This document shows, in pieces, positions 17,728 to 25,340 of a DNA stretch of 64,000 nt. The notes under the pieces were generated by a model. It was not told the origin of the DNA. It made no database searches and saw only the letters and a program-made list of their open reading frames with translations. The first letter of the stretch is position 1, and every line of letters starts with the position of its first letter. Position numbers and translations under genes: made by a program. The DNA is from Streptomyces bottropensis ATCC 25435. GTDB lineage: Bacteria; Actinomycetota; Actinomycetes; Streptomycetales; Streptomycetaceae. The stretch covers positions 4,868,496-4,932,495 of the forward strand of contig NZ_KB911581.1 in assembly GCF_000383595.1 (NCBI RefSeq), written 5' to 3'.

Positions 17728-19272
17728 CTACTCGGCGGGCCTGCCGAACCAGCGGGAGAGGTGATCGTCCAGGTCCTGCCGGCGGTCGCCGACCCAGGCG
17801 ACATGGCCGTCGGGACGCAGCAGGACGCACGGCACATCCAGTGCCGCGGTGGGATCCGCGAGGAGATCGACCCTGTCCGACCAGCCGCCGACAGTCAGAC
17901 GGTCGGTGCGGTCCAGCAGCAGGCCCCGGCCGCGATGCAGCAGACCGTAGAGGCGGCCCTGCTTCACGTCGATGTCACGCAGGCGGCGGCCGAGCAGATC
18001 GGGGCCTTCGCCGAAGTCGTAGCGGATCCCGATCGCGGTGATCTTCTCGATCAGACGGCGGTTCACCTCGTCGAAGTCCATCAGTTCGGTGAGCAGTCTG
18101 CGCAGGGCCTGTGGGCCCGGTTCGGTGGAGTGCAGTTCCATCTGGGCGCGGGTGTTGTCCAGCACGTCCTCGGCGACCGGATGGCGTTCGGCGTGGTAGG
18201 TGTCCAGCAGTGTTTCCGGTGCCCAGCCGCGGATCTGTGCGGCCAGCTTCCAGCCGAGGTTGACCGCGTCCTGAACGCCCAGGTTGAGGCCCTGACCTCC
18301 GGTGGGCGGATGGATGTGCGCCGCGTCGCCGGCCAACAGCACCCGCCCGACCCGATAACGCTCGGCCAGCCGGGTGGCGTCCCCGAAGCGGGACAGCCAG
18401 CGCGGGGAGTGCACACCGAAGTCGGTTCCGGCGATGGCGCGCAGCTGTTGTCTGAAGTCCTCAAGGGTGGGCGGTTCCGCACGGTCGCCGACCCCCGCGG
18501 CCGGGACTACGACGCTGTATGCCCCTGCGCCGAAGGGCCTGAGCCACAAGCGCTTGTCGGTCTTGCCGATCTCGGTCACCTTGGCGGCGATCTCCTCCTG
18601 CGGCACACTCACTTCCATCTCGCCCATCAGCGTCTCGGTCCGAGAGGCCTCACCGGGGAAGCCGACGCCGAGCAGTTTGCGCACCGCACTGCGGCCGCCG
18701 TCGCAGCCCACGAGATAGCGTGAGCGAAGCTGTTCGCCGTCGGACAGCTCGACGGTCACACCCTCCTCGTCCTGCTCAAGATCGACCACCTCACAACCGT
18801 GCCGGACGCGCGCACCCAGCTGGGTCGCGTGCTCTTCGAGCAGCTGAACGATGACCGGCTGCGGGATGCCCAGCAGATAGGCATGCGCGGAATCCAGACC
18901 CTGAGGCGCCGGTTTGTCGATGCCGGCGAAGAATCCGGCGGCCGGGCGCTGTCGCCCGTGCCGACGAATGCGGTCCAGCAGGCCGCGCATGGCCATCAGC
19001 TCAAGGCTGCGGATGTGCAGACCGACGATGCGGACGAACGAAACGGGTTCGGTTTCCCTCTCCAGAACGAGGACCCGCACATCGTGCAGCCGCAGTTCGG
19101 CGGCCAGCATCGCGCCGGTCGGCCCGCACCCGGCGATGATCACGTCGTACACGAAGGGCGCGCGACCGGCGCCTGAGGCCGACGCTCGGAGTCCGGGGGC
19201 GTCGCCCCCGGTGCGGTCGTGCTCGGCCGTACCGTTCGGCGACGGCTCGGTGGTGAACTGCGGAGAGTTCAT
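17728..19272 (-). CDS. rox: FAD-dependent monooxygenase, rifampicin monooxygenase (Rox) family
   Basis: Class A flavin monooxygenase of 514 residues. It matches Rox proteins as I know them over long stretches: YDVIIAGCGPTGAMLAAELRL, YLVGCDGGRSAVRKLLGV, HSPRWLSRFGDATRLAERYR, GRVLLAGDAAHIHPPTGGQG (GD motif), VLDNTRAQM and the final VAWVGD...RWFG. Rox hydroxylates rifamycin at the naphthoquinone and linearises it, giving resistance. The N-terminus is about 40 residues longer than typical Rox (MNSPQFTTEPSP... before YDVIIAG); ATG 19272 follows GAAAGG nine bases upstream, while GTG 19152 would give the usual length but has no good ribosome site. A leader peptide and stem-loop precede it. Confidence 0.85.
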   Translation of the reverse strand: MNSPQFTTEPSPNGTAEHDRTGGDAPGLRASASGAGRAPFVYDVIIAGCGPTGAMLAAELRLHDVRVLVLERETEPVSFVRIVGLHIRSLELMAMRGLLDRIRRHGRQRPAAGFFAGIDKPAPQGLDSAHAYLLGIPQPVIVQLLEEHATQLGARVRHGCEVVDLEQDEEGVTVELSDGEQLRSRYLVGCDGGRSAVRKLLGVGFPGEASRTETLMGEMEVSVPQEEIAAKVTEIGKTDKRLWLRPFGAGAYSVVVPAAGVGDRAEPPTLEDFRQQLRAIAGTDFGVHSPRWLSRFGDATRLAERYRVGRVLLAGDAAHIHPPTGGQGLNLGVQDAVNLGWKLAAQIRGWAPETLLDTYHAERHPVAEDVLDNTRAQMELHSTEPGPQALRRLLTELMDFDEVNRRLIEKITAIGIRYDFGEGPDLLGRRLRDIDVKQGRLYGLLHRGRGLLLDRTDRLTVGGWSDRVDLLADPTAALDVPCVLLRPDGHVAWVGDRRQDLDDHLSRWFGRPAE

Positions 19273-19286
19273 AGGTGTGGCCTTTC

Positions 19287-19314
19287 GGGAGTGCCTGGTT
19301 GTCGAGGCACTCCC
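19287..19314 (-). promoter_or_regulatory. Stem-loop between leader peptide and rox start
   Basis: Perfect 10-bp inverted repeat, arms GGGAGTGCCT (19287-19296) and AGGCACTCCC (19305-19314), loop of eight. On the rox transcript it begins nine bases after the leader stop codon and ends directly against the GAAAGG ribosome site of rox. There is no T-tract, so it is not a usual terminator; occlusion of the rox start region is the simplest reading. Confidence 0.7.
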
Positions 19315-19322
19315 GGCGACAC

Positions 19323-19382
19323 CTACGTCGATCGCCCGACCATGACGGCAAGGGGGAGCACCCACAGCGATACAGCGTTCAT
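19323..19382 (-). CDS. Leader peptide upstream of rox (19 residues)
   Basis: Short reading frame MNAVSLWVLPLAVMVGRST ending in TAG. It has one of the best ribosome sites in the window, GAGGAGGT, with seven bases to the ATG at 19382. It ends 50 bases before the rox start, with a perfect stem-loop in between. The layout (strong leader RBS, short hydrophobic peptide, hairpin, weaker RBS) is that of ribosome-mediated attenuation leaders of antibiotic-resistance genes. Which signal would stall ribosomes is unknown, and rifamycin itself does not act on the ribosome. Confidence 0.6.
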   Translation of the reverse strand: MNAVSLWVLPLAVMVGRST

Positions 19383-19397
19383 GGGTCTCACCTCCTC

Positions 19398-19447
19398 GGA
19401 CGGCGTCACAGCCGACTCAAGCTACAAGCCGCCACGTCACGCCGTCC
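19398..19447 (-). promoter_or_regulatory. Candidate rox-leader promoter flanked by a 9-bp inverted repeat
   Basis: Arms GGACGGCGT (19398-19406) and ACGCCGTCC (19439-19447) are perfectly inverted and 32 bases apart. On the minus strand between them lies a TTGGAC -35-like hexamer and, 17-19 bases on, TGTAGCTT as possible -10. The right arm abuts the leader ribosome site. No copy of the rifamycin-associated element that I know from other rifamycin-inactivating genes is visible here. Could be an operator or a 5'-end RNA stem. Confidence 0.4.
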
Positions 19448-19512
19448 AACTCTTTACGTCACGTGCTCTTGGCCCGGGACAGAGCCAGACCTCGCGACAC
19501 CGAAGCCGACCG

Positions 19513-20553
19513 TCAGAGCATCAGCAACAGGCGCGTGTTCGGTACGAGCTTGCGGTTCACGCTGGTGCTCTGTACGAAGATCGTGAAGTCGTCGTTGTGG
19601 TCCGGCTTGACGCGGACTTCCGTGTTCGGCAGGCCGAGCAGGGCTCGGGCCTCCGGCCCGGTGTACACCCGGTCCGTCTTCTTCTCCAGCACCGCGATCT
19701 GCTTCCTCGCCTGGACCTTCTCCGACTTGCTCAGCTGGTAGAACGCACCACCGGTGCGGTAGGCGTGCCCGCACTCGACGACCCAGTCCCGGATCGCCGC
19801 GTCGCGGGCCACCGGGATCAGCTGGTACTGCGAGGGGTCCACCGGGGTGAGCCCGGCCGCCTCTATGGTGTCCTTGTTGACCGCCTCCGCACCGGTGGAG
19901 AACACCGCTCGCGATCCCCGGATGCCCTGGGTACGGCCGACCATGAAGTTCTCGGTGGCCTGCCGGATGACCTGTCCGGCTTCCTCCAGCCCCTGGGTGC
20001 TCGTGGCGTCCCAGATGGCGATGTTGTCCTTCGGGAAACCGCACTGCATGGCTTCGCGCTTGCCCATCTGGTCCGGCACCAGGACGGCCAGCGTCCAGTT
20101 GTCCTGCTGTGTCGCGATCATCTCGGACACCGCCTTGACCAGGTCGCGGGGATCCCTGGCAGAGACATCCGGGCAGCGATGGCTCGCGTTCTCCTGGCCG
20201 TCGGTCAGTACGAACGTCAGGAAGCTGTGGTCGCCGTACAGTTGAGCCGTCTGCGCCAGCTCCCCCTGCGACTTCAGCGCGGCCGCCAGCAGGGCGGTCA
20301 TTCCACCGGCCCGGTACAACTGCTTCAAGGACGGCATCCTCAGCACGTCCTTGTCATAGATGACGCACTCGACCTTGTCCGCGAAGACGTAGACCGTGAC
20401 GCGGGTTTCCTGGTCCAACTCCCCCGACCGGCGGGCGAGGTAGGCGATCTGCTGGTCGGCGACCTCCACGACCTTGCGGCTCAGGTGCGACATGGACGAG
20501 CTGGCGTCCAGCACAAGAGCGACGTGATTGATGTAGTTCTGGCTTCCGGACAT
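19513..20553 (-). CDS. VWA domain protein (TerF-like)
   Basis: Protein of 346 residues with a von Willebrand factor A domain. The MIDAS metal site is complete: DASSSMS near residue 18, the Thr in GGMTALLAAAL, and LTDGQENAS. No signal peptide or membrane segment is seen, so it is probably cytoplasmic. The C-terminal third (EKVQARKQIAVLEKKTDRVYTGPEARALLGLP...RLLLML) resembles tails of tellurium-resistance-associated VWA proteins. No other ter genes are near. Transcribed alone; GGGGGAG precedes the ATG. Binding partner unknown. Confidence 0.75.
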   Translation of the reverse strand: MSGSQNYINHVALVLDASSSMSHLSRKVVEVADQQIAYLARRSGELDQETRVTVYVFADKVECVIYDKDVLRMPSLKQLYRAGGMTALLAAALKSQGELAQTAQLYGDHSFLTFVLTDGQENASHRCPDVSARDPRDLVKAVSEMIATQQDNWTLAVLVPDQMGKREAMQCGFPKDNIAIWDATSTQGLEEAGQVIRQATENFMVGRTQGIRGSRAVFSTGAEAVNKDTIEAAGLTPVDPSQYQLIPVARDAAIRDWVVECGHAYRTGGAFYQLSKSEKVQARKQIAVLEKKTDRVYTGPEARALLGLPNTEVRVKPDHNDDFTIFVQSTSVNRKLVPNTRLLLML

Positions 20554-20744
20554 GGTGGCTCCCCCTCGTTCCGACCCGATGCTTCTACTCTCTCACCCAC
20601 CACTGACAATCGATCTTGGTTCCGTGGGCGGGACCGACTGTCCGCGACCAGCGGTCCGATCGCATCGACGGTAGCCAGCCGGTGTGGCCACACCACGGCA
20701 CTGCGAGGATGCTGAGATCGGGGCCGCCCGCCCACGACAGTCAC

Positions 20745-21194
20745 ATGGCCCGGTCCCGCACCCGGTCCGACACCGTCTCCGACGGCGCGGTCATGTGGCG
20801 CCGTCGGCCCCCGGACGTCAGGACGGTGTGGGCGCGGGCGGCGCGGCGGTCTCCCAGGCGCGTACACCGGCTGGAGCGGTTCCCTGAGCTTCAGCCGAAC
20901 GAGGAGGGGACCACGGATGTCGCCGATACCTACGCCTTCTTCGGTGTCCTCTGCCTGCGGTATGCGCTGCTGGCCCACGGGTCCGGAAACGCTGATGAGG
21001 CGGCGTCCTGCGGTCATGCGGCGCTCACCGCGATGGGGTTGCTGGACCGGAACGTGTCGAGTGCCGACCTCCTCGCCGAGGAACAACGGCTGCAGTCGCT
21101 CTCGCTGAGCGGTGACGCCTCGGGCCTGTGGGACGCGAGCGTCACGGCAGGGCGGGAGAGGTTGCGTGTGGTGCTGGGCCGCCTGCCCCGATAG
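20745..21194 (+). CDS. Hypothetical protein, possible C-terminal remnant
   Basis: Frame with Streptomyces-like codon use, best in its last 90 residues (DVADTYAFFGVLCLRYALLAHGS...LLAEEQRLQSLS...RERLRVVLGRLPR). I do not recognise the family; the helical tail looks like the end of a larger regulator or repeat protein. The N-terminal part is Arg-rich and doubtful. The start at 20745 is only one option, with no good ribosome site, so it may be a gene fragment. Diverges from the VWA gene. Confidence 0.35.
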   Translation: MARSRTRSDTVSDGAVMWRRRPPDVRTVWARAARRSPRRVHRLERFPELQPNEEGTTDVADTYAFFGVLCLRYALLAHGSGNADEAASCGHAALTAMGLLDRNVSSADLLAEEQRLQSLSLSGDASGLWDASVTAGRERLRVVLGRLPR

Positions 21195-21346
21195 GCGTGT
21201 TCCTGCCTCTGTGAGGCGTGCGGCATCGTACCCGCACGACCGTCCTGCCGTATGTGGATTCGGTCCAGGCAGCCTGTCCCGCGTACGTTTCGTCGGGGCG
21301 CGGCGTAGGCGTCCTGGGCGGCGGGTGCGAGAGGGGTGGGGAGCGG

Positions 21347-22495
21347 ATGACTGATCAGCCGGTGTTCGTCCTGGGTGAGGAACTGCAGGCGCTGGAGCTT
21401 GCCGGGTTCGAGACGGAGGAGGAGTTCCAGGAGTTGCTGGCGCGTCATCCTCGGGTGCTGGACTTCGGGTCGCTGGCCGATGGGCGACCGCTGCGGCTGG
21501 TGCTGGTGGCCCGGGAGATGGGGGTGGCGACCCACACGGAGAGCGGGGCGGCGTACTGGCTGGACCATCTCTTCGTCGACGCCGACGGTGTGCCGACGCT
21601 GGTGGAGGTCAAGCGGGCCACGGACACGCGTATCCGCCGTGAGGTCGTCGGCCAGATGCTGGACTACGCGGCGAACGCCGCCCGTTACTGGCCGGCGGCG
21701 CTGCTCCGGCGTTCGTTCGAGGAGACCTGCGTCAAGGACGGGCGACCGCTGGACGAGGCGTACGGTGAGCTTCTGGGGGAGCGCTCCCCGGACGAGTTCT
21801 GGACGACGGTGGAGGAGCGGTTGGCCGCGGGGCAGATGCGGCTGCTGTTCGTCGCCGACCGGATTCCGCTGGAACTGCGGGCGATCGTGGAGTTCCTGAA
21901 CCGGCAGATGCGGCAGACCGACGTGTACGCGGTGGAGCTGACCCAGTATCGCGGCGGGGGAGACCTGCGGGTCCTCGTTCCGCGTATTCACGGGGAGGTC
22001 GCCACGGCGGCGAAATCCCCCTCCGGCCGCCGCACCACCCAGCGGACCACGCGGGCCGACATGGACGCGTCCATCGGCTCCCGCCGCGATCCCGAGGTAC
22101 GGCGGATCGCCGCCGCCCTGCTCGATCACGCGGCGGCGTGGGGACGGCCGGAGGGTGGCACGGCCAAGTACCGCAGCATGTCCGCCTACTACCCCGTCTC
22201 CGGGCGGCACGTGCCGCTGTGGACTCTGTCCTTGCAGGACGGACCGACGAGGGACGATCTCTCCTTCGCCTTCGGGTCGATCACCTATCACCTCGGCCGC
22301 GAGCGCGCGGCAGCGTTCGCGGCGTCGCTGCCGGCCGTTCCCGAACTGGCGGCGAGGCTGCAGGTGTTGCCGTCGAAGGAGTACAACGCCTGGCCCTCCG
22401 TCTCCCTGCCCGCCCTCGCCTCGGCGCCCGGCGCTCTGGAGGCCGTCCTGTCCGCGATCCAGGGCCTCATGGACGGTCAGGGATCCGCTGCTTGA
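21347..22495 (+). CDS. PD-(D/E)XK nuclease-like protein (NucS-type core)
   Basis: Protein of 382 residues. Residues 15-115 look like the nuclease core of NucS-type proteins: FQELLARHPRVLDFG, then DHLFVDADGVPTLVEVKRATDTRIRREVVGQMLDYAANA, which holds the Asp...Glu-x-Lys triad. The middle (EEFWTTVEERLAAGQMRLLFVADRIPLELRAIVEFLNRQM) matches a domain seen beside such cores. The C-terminal 140 residues are of unknown fold. No neighbour hints at restriction-modification, so a repair or defence role is open. Start ATG 21347 after a GGTGGGGAG stretch. Confidence 0.7.
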   Translation: MTDQPVFVLGEELQALELAGFETEEEFQELLARHPRVLDFGSLADGRPLRLVLVAREMGVATHTESGAAYWLDHLFVDADGVPTLVEVKRATDTRIRREVVGQMLDYAANAARYWPAALLRRSFEETCVKDGRPLDEAYGELLGERSPDEFWTTVEERLAAGQMRLLFVADRIPLELRAIVEFLNRQMRQTDVYAVELTQYRGGGDLRVLVPRIHGEVATAAKSPSGRRTTQRTTRADMDASIGSRRDPEVRRIAAALLDHAAAWGRPEGGTAKYRSMSAYYPVSGRHVPLWTLSLQDGPTRDDLSFAFGSITYHLGRERAAAFAASLPAVPELAARLQVLPSKEYNAWPSVSLPALASAPGALEAVLSAIQGLMDGQGSAA

Positions 22496-22960
22496 TCGTG
22501 TCATCGCGGGGCCGGACGCGGCGTCGCAGCGAATCGCGTCGCCGCGGGGGCTGCTTCTGGACGGCCTGCTCGCTGACGTGTGGGTCTCGGTCGGCACAGG
22601 GACGTCCGCCCCGACGGAGGGCGGCACCTGGGCGCCAGAACTGCGCGAGAAGGCACGTGAGGTGGTCCGCCGCATGCCGCTGATCGGCGCCCCCGCACGA
22701 CGGAACCGGTCGCCTGGCGCCCACCCGAGCAACTCGGCGCTGAGACGGCCACGCGAGGACGGGCCGCGACGAAGGCCGGACCCGGCGGTGCATGCCGTGG
22801 TGACGGCCGCACCCGGTTGCCGACGACCGGCGCGACCTGTCGAGCCGCCGCGACCGCGTCGCCGACCGCGGTGCCGTGTGAGCTCCGTACGCCCGTCCGC
22901 CACGCATGCTCAAGCGCTCGGCCCGCGCGGCGAGGCACGGCTTCGACACGCGGGCCGCTG
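22496..22960. other. Intergenic gap between convergent nuclease and P450 genes
   Basis: 465 bases with no gene I can support. Open frames exist on both strands as expected for this GC content, but none has a recognisable domain or ribosome site. The plus frame just after the nuclease stop (about 22500-22720) has mildly protein-like content and could be a remnant; I could not name it. Confidence 0.5.
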
Positions 22961-24271
22961 TTACCCGACCACCATCTCCAAGGGGGCTCGGAACGACAAC
23001 AGGCCGAGCATCGGCGGTTCCCCGGCCCGGACCGCCGGTCGGGCATCCGGAAGCCCGCGGGCCGCGGCCCGCAGGGCGACCGCTGCCTCCGTGCGTGCCA
23101 GCGAGGCGCCCGGGCAGCGGTGACGGCCGACGCCGAACGCCAGATGGTGGCGGACGTTCTCCCGGTGCGGGCACATGCGTTCCGGGGACGGGAAGACCTC
23201 CGGATCGGATCCGCTGCCCAGGAGCATCACCAGCAACTGTGCGCCCGCCGGCAGGTCCACCCCGTTCAGTTGGGTGGGCCGAGCCGTCACCCGGCGCCAG
23301 GTGGTCACGGGCGGCTCACGTCGCAGGACCTCCTCCACCCATGCCTCGGCCAGGCCCGCCTCCCCGGGCACACGCGACCACATACCGGACTCGGCCAACG
23401 CGCGTCGCAGTACGGTGGTGATGAGCTGCCCGGTCGTGGACTGGCCGGCGATGAAGACGAAGAAACACACGCCGACCGCGGTCTCCACGTCCAACGGCCT
23501 GCCATCGGGCAGCCGGTGACGGGCGAGCGCCCCGATGAACGAGTCGGCCGAGGCGGTGCCGCCGCGCACGGTCGCGGTGAGCCACTGGTGGAAGTCCACG
23601 ACGAGGCTCGCCAGTTCCAGTTGCCGTTCCCTCGTGGGCCTGCCCCAGAACAACTCCAGCGACGCGTCGCTCCAGCGGATCAGGGTGGACGGTTCGACGC
23701 CCCGTATGCCAAGCAGTTCCATCAGCACCCGGCAGGGGAGGACCTGGGCGAACGAGGTGAACAGATCGCAGCTGCCCGTCGCGTCGATCCGCGACCGCAC
23801 CTCGTCGAGCAGTTCGTCGGCGATGCGCTCGATCACCGGTACGGCGTCCGCGACACGGTTCGCGTGGAAGAACCGGGTGACCACGCGACGCAGCCCGGGG
23901 TGGGACGGGGTGCCGTTGTTGGCGAGCGCGGGCGGAAGGGCGAAGCCGCCACGGGCGAGGACCCGCAGCACGGCGACGGGCAGGGGAGTGACGGTGTGCT
24001 GGGCGTTGTCGGGAAGAAAGACGTCCGGGTCCAGCAGTACTCGGCGCACGTCGTGGTGGCGGCTGACCAACCAGAGCCCTGTCACCGGGTCGTGGTGCAC
24101 GGGATCCTCGGACCGCAGCAGGTCCAGCCAGGGATAGGGATCGCGGACGAAGGGCTCGCCGAACAGGTCGAGCAGGCCGAGCGGGTCACGGGTGCCGGGC
24201 GAACCGTCAACCGGGCCGTGCCCTGTCGCTCCGTCCGCGGGCGCGTATCCGTCCATAGCTGGGGAAATCAC
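22961..24271 (-). CDS. Cytochrome P450
   Basis: Bacterial class I type P450 of 436 residues. Heme-binding loop FGVGRHRCPGASLAR with the proximal Cys; ExxR in EEVLR; the K-helix neighbourhood PPVTTWRRVTARPTQLNG; I-helix FIAGQSTTGQLI. The usual AGxE/DT here is AGQST, so the acidic residue before the Thr is Ser, which could alter oxygen activation. No ferredoxin gene is next to it. It lies 98 bases downstream of the TetR gene on the same strand and may share its transcript. Start is the ATG at 24271; ATG 24256 is also possible. Confidence 0.88.
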   Translation of the reverse strand: MISPAMDGYAPADGATGHGPVDGSPGTRDPLGLLDLFGEPFVRDPYPWLDLLRSEDPVHHDPVTGLWLVSRHHDVRRVLLDPDVFLPDNAQHTVTPLPVAVLRVLARGGFALPPALANNGTPSHPGLRRVVTRFFHANRVADAVPVIERIADELLDEVRSRIDATGSCDLFTSFAQVLPCRVLMELLGIRGVEPSTLIRWSDASLELFWGRPTRERQLELASLVVDFHQWLTATVRGGTASADSFIGALARHRLPDGRPLDVETAVGVCFFVFIAGQSTTGQLITTVLRRALAESGMWSRVPGEAGLAEAWVEEVLRREPPVTTWRRVTARPTQLNGVDLPAGAQLLVMLLGSGSDPEVFPSPERMCPHRENVRHHLAFGVGRHRCPGASLARTEAAVALRAAARGLPDARPAVRAGEPPMLGLLSFRAPLEMVVG

Positions 24272-24369
24272 GGCCGGAAGCTAACACGCACGAGAGGGCG
24301 TACCTGTCCGTATGTGCGCGGCATCACCCGGCGATCGCCGGCTCCATCGGCCCACCCCGAGTCCCCGGC

Positions 24370-25053
24370 TCACTGCCCGGGTTCTCCCTCGACGAGACGC
24401 CGCAGTTCGGGGAGCAGGGCGTCGAGGTCGTGACCGGTCCGGAACGCGACGACGGTGGTACCGCGCCCGTCGTCCTGCGGGGAACTGGGTGCCGGGAAGA
24501 GCGCGAGGACCTCGCGCATGGCTTCGTCGATCTCCGCGACCGGATCGGTCGACTCGCCGCGCAGCCATCGGCGGAGCACATGGTTGTGGGCCGCGACGAC
24601 GGATGCCGCCATGAGTTCGGCGCGCAGCGACGCCGACTCCGTCGGGTCACCCATCCAGTCCGCGATGAACTCACGGAACAGCCGTTGGTATCGCGCCACG
24701 CTGGCGATCTCCCGGTCGCGCAGGGCAGGAACTTTGCTGGTCAGCGCGTACCGTCGCCGGGCGAGATCGCCTTCGTCGATGTAGTGCAGCAGCACCAGGC
24801 GGACCGCGTCGGACACGGAGACCAGTGCGGTGCGATGACTCGACGTCGTCAGCCGGTCTTTGATCAGCTCCAGCAACCGGTCGTGGTCGGGGAAGATGAC
24901 CCCTTCCTTGGACCGGTAGTGCCGGAAGAACGTCGTGCGCCCCACCCCGGCCCGCTCGGCGATGTCGTCCACGGTGGTCTGCTCGTAGCCGCACTCGTCG
25001 AAGAGGGCGAACGCGGCATCCGCGAGTCGCATCCGCGCAGATGGCTTGCTCAT
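24370..25053 (-). CDS. TetR/AcrR family regulator
   Basis: Regulator of 227 residues. The N-terminal HTH (RLADAAFALFDECGYEQTTVDDIAERAGVGRTTFFRHYRSKEGVIF) is a textbook TetR domain; the C-terminal ligand domain is not of a group I can name. Divergent from pccB with a 287-base gap holding a GGTACT-G-AGTACC palindrome, and followed by the P450 gene. It could control itself, the P450 and pccBE. An upstream extension of this frame would translate the GAC/GGT tandem repeats, which is unlikely to be real; start ATG 25053. Confidence 0.85.
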   Translation of the reverse strand: MSKPSARMRLADAAFALFDECGYEQTTVDDIAERAGVGRTTFFRHYRSKEGVIFPDHDRLLELIKDRLTTSSHRTALVSVSDAVRLVLLHYIDEGDLARRRYALTSKVPALRDREIASVARYQRLFREFIADWMGDPTESASLRAELMAASVVAAHNHVLRRWLRGESTDPVAEIDEAMREVLALFPAPSSPQDDGRGTTVVAFRTGHDLDALLPELRRLVEGEPGQ

Positions 25054-25069
25054 GACCACCCATCCTCTC

Positions 25070-25137
25070 CCGTCACCGTCACCGTCACCGTCACCGTCAC
25101 CGTCGCCCTTGTCGACCCCGACCCCGACCCCGACCCC
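25070..25137. repeat. Two adjacent hexanucleotide tandem repeats
   Basis: Six units of CCGTCA (last degenerate) at 25070-25105, then four units of GACCCC at 25114-25137. They lie just upstream of the TetR gene, between its start and the operator-like palindrome, within its 5' leader if transcription starts near the palindrome. Confidence 0.85.
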
Positions 25138-25165
25138 GTGTCCGGTGTCTCTTGCCCTCGCCCAT

Positions 25166-25199
25166 GGTACTGAGTACCGTCTGAGTGAAATCGAGTACC
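25166..25199. promoter_or_regulatory. Candidate TetR operator GGTACT-G-AGTACC with extra half-site
   Basis: Perfect 6-bp inverted repeat around one base (25166-25178), with another GAGTACC half-site at 25193-25199. It is central in the divergent region between the TetR gene (start 25053) and pccB (start 25341), the usual place for an autoregulatory TetR operator. Confidence 0.5.
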
Positions 25200-25340
25200 G
25201 AAGGGTTCGGTGGGCATTCCGTCGCGGACAGCGATGACGTCCTGCCGGTACGGCGTCACGCAGGGGTCGACACGGAACCGTAGGAACCCCGGCGCGCGGC
25301 CGACAGCCCGCGACGACATCGGCAAGAAGGGATCCATCCG

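Noticed and set aside
20917..21108. Small ORF with a good GAGGAGGGG ribosome site inside the 20.7-21.2 kb region
   Set aside because: Its residues are Arg/Pro/Ser-rich with poor codon bias; the overlapping frame has the better protein-like content.
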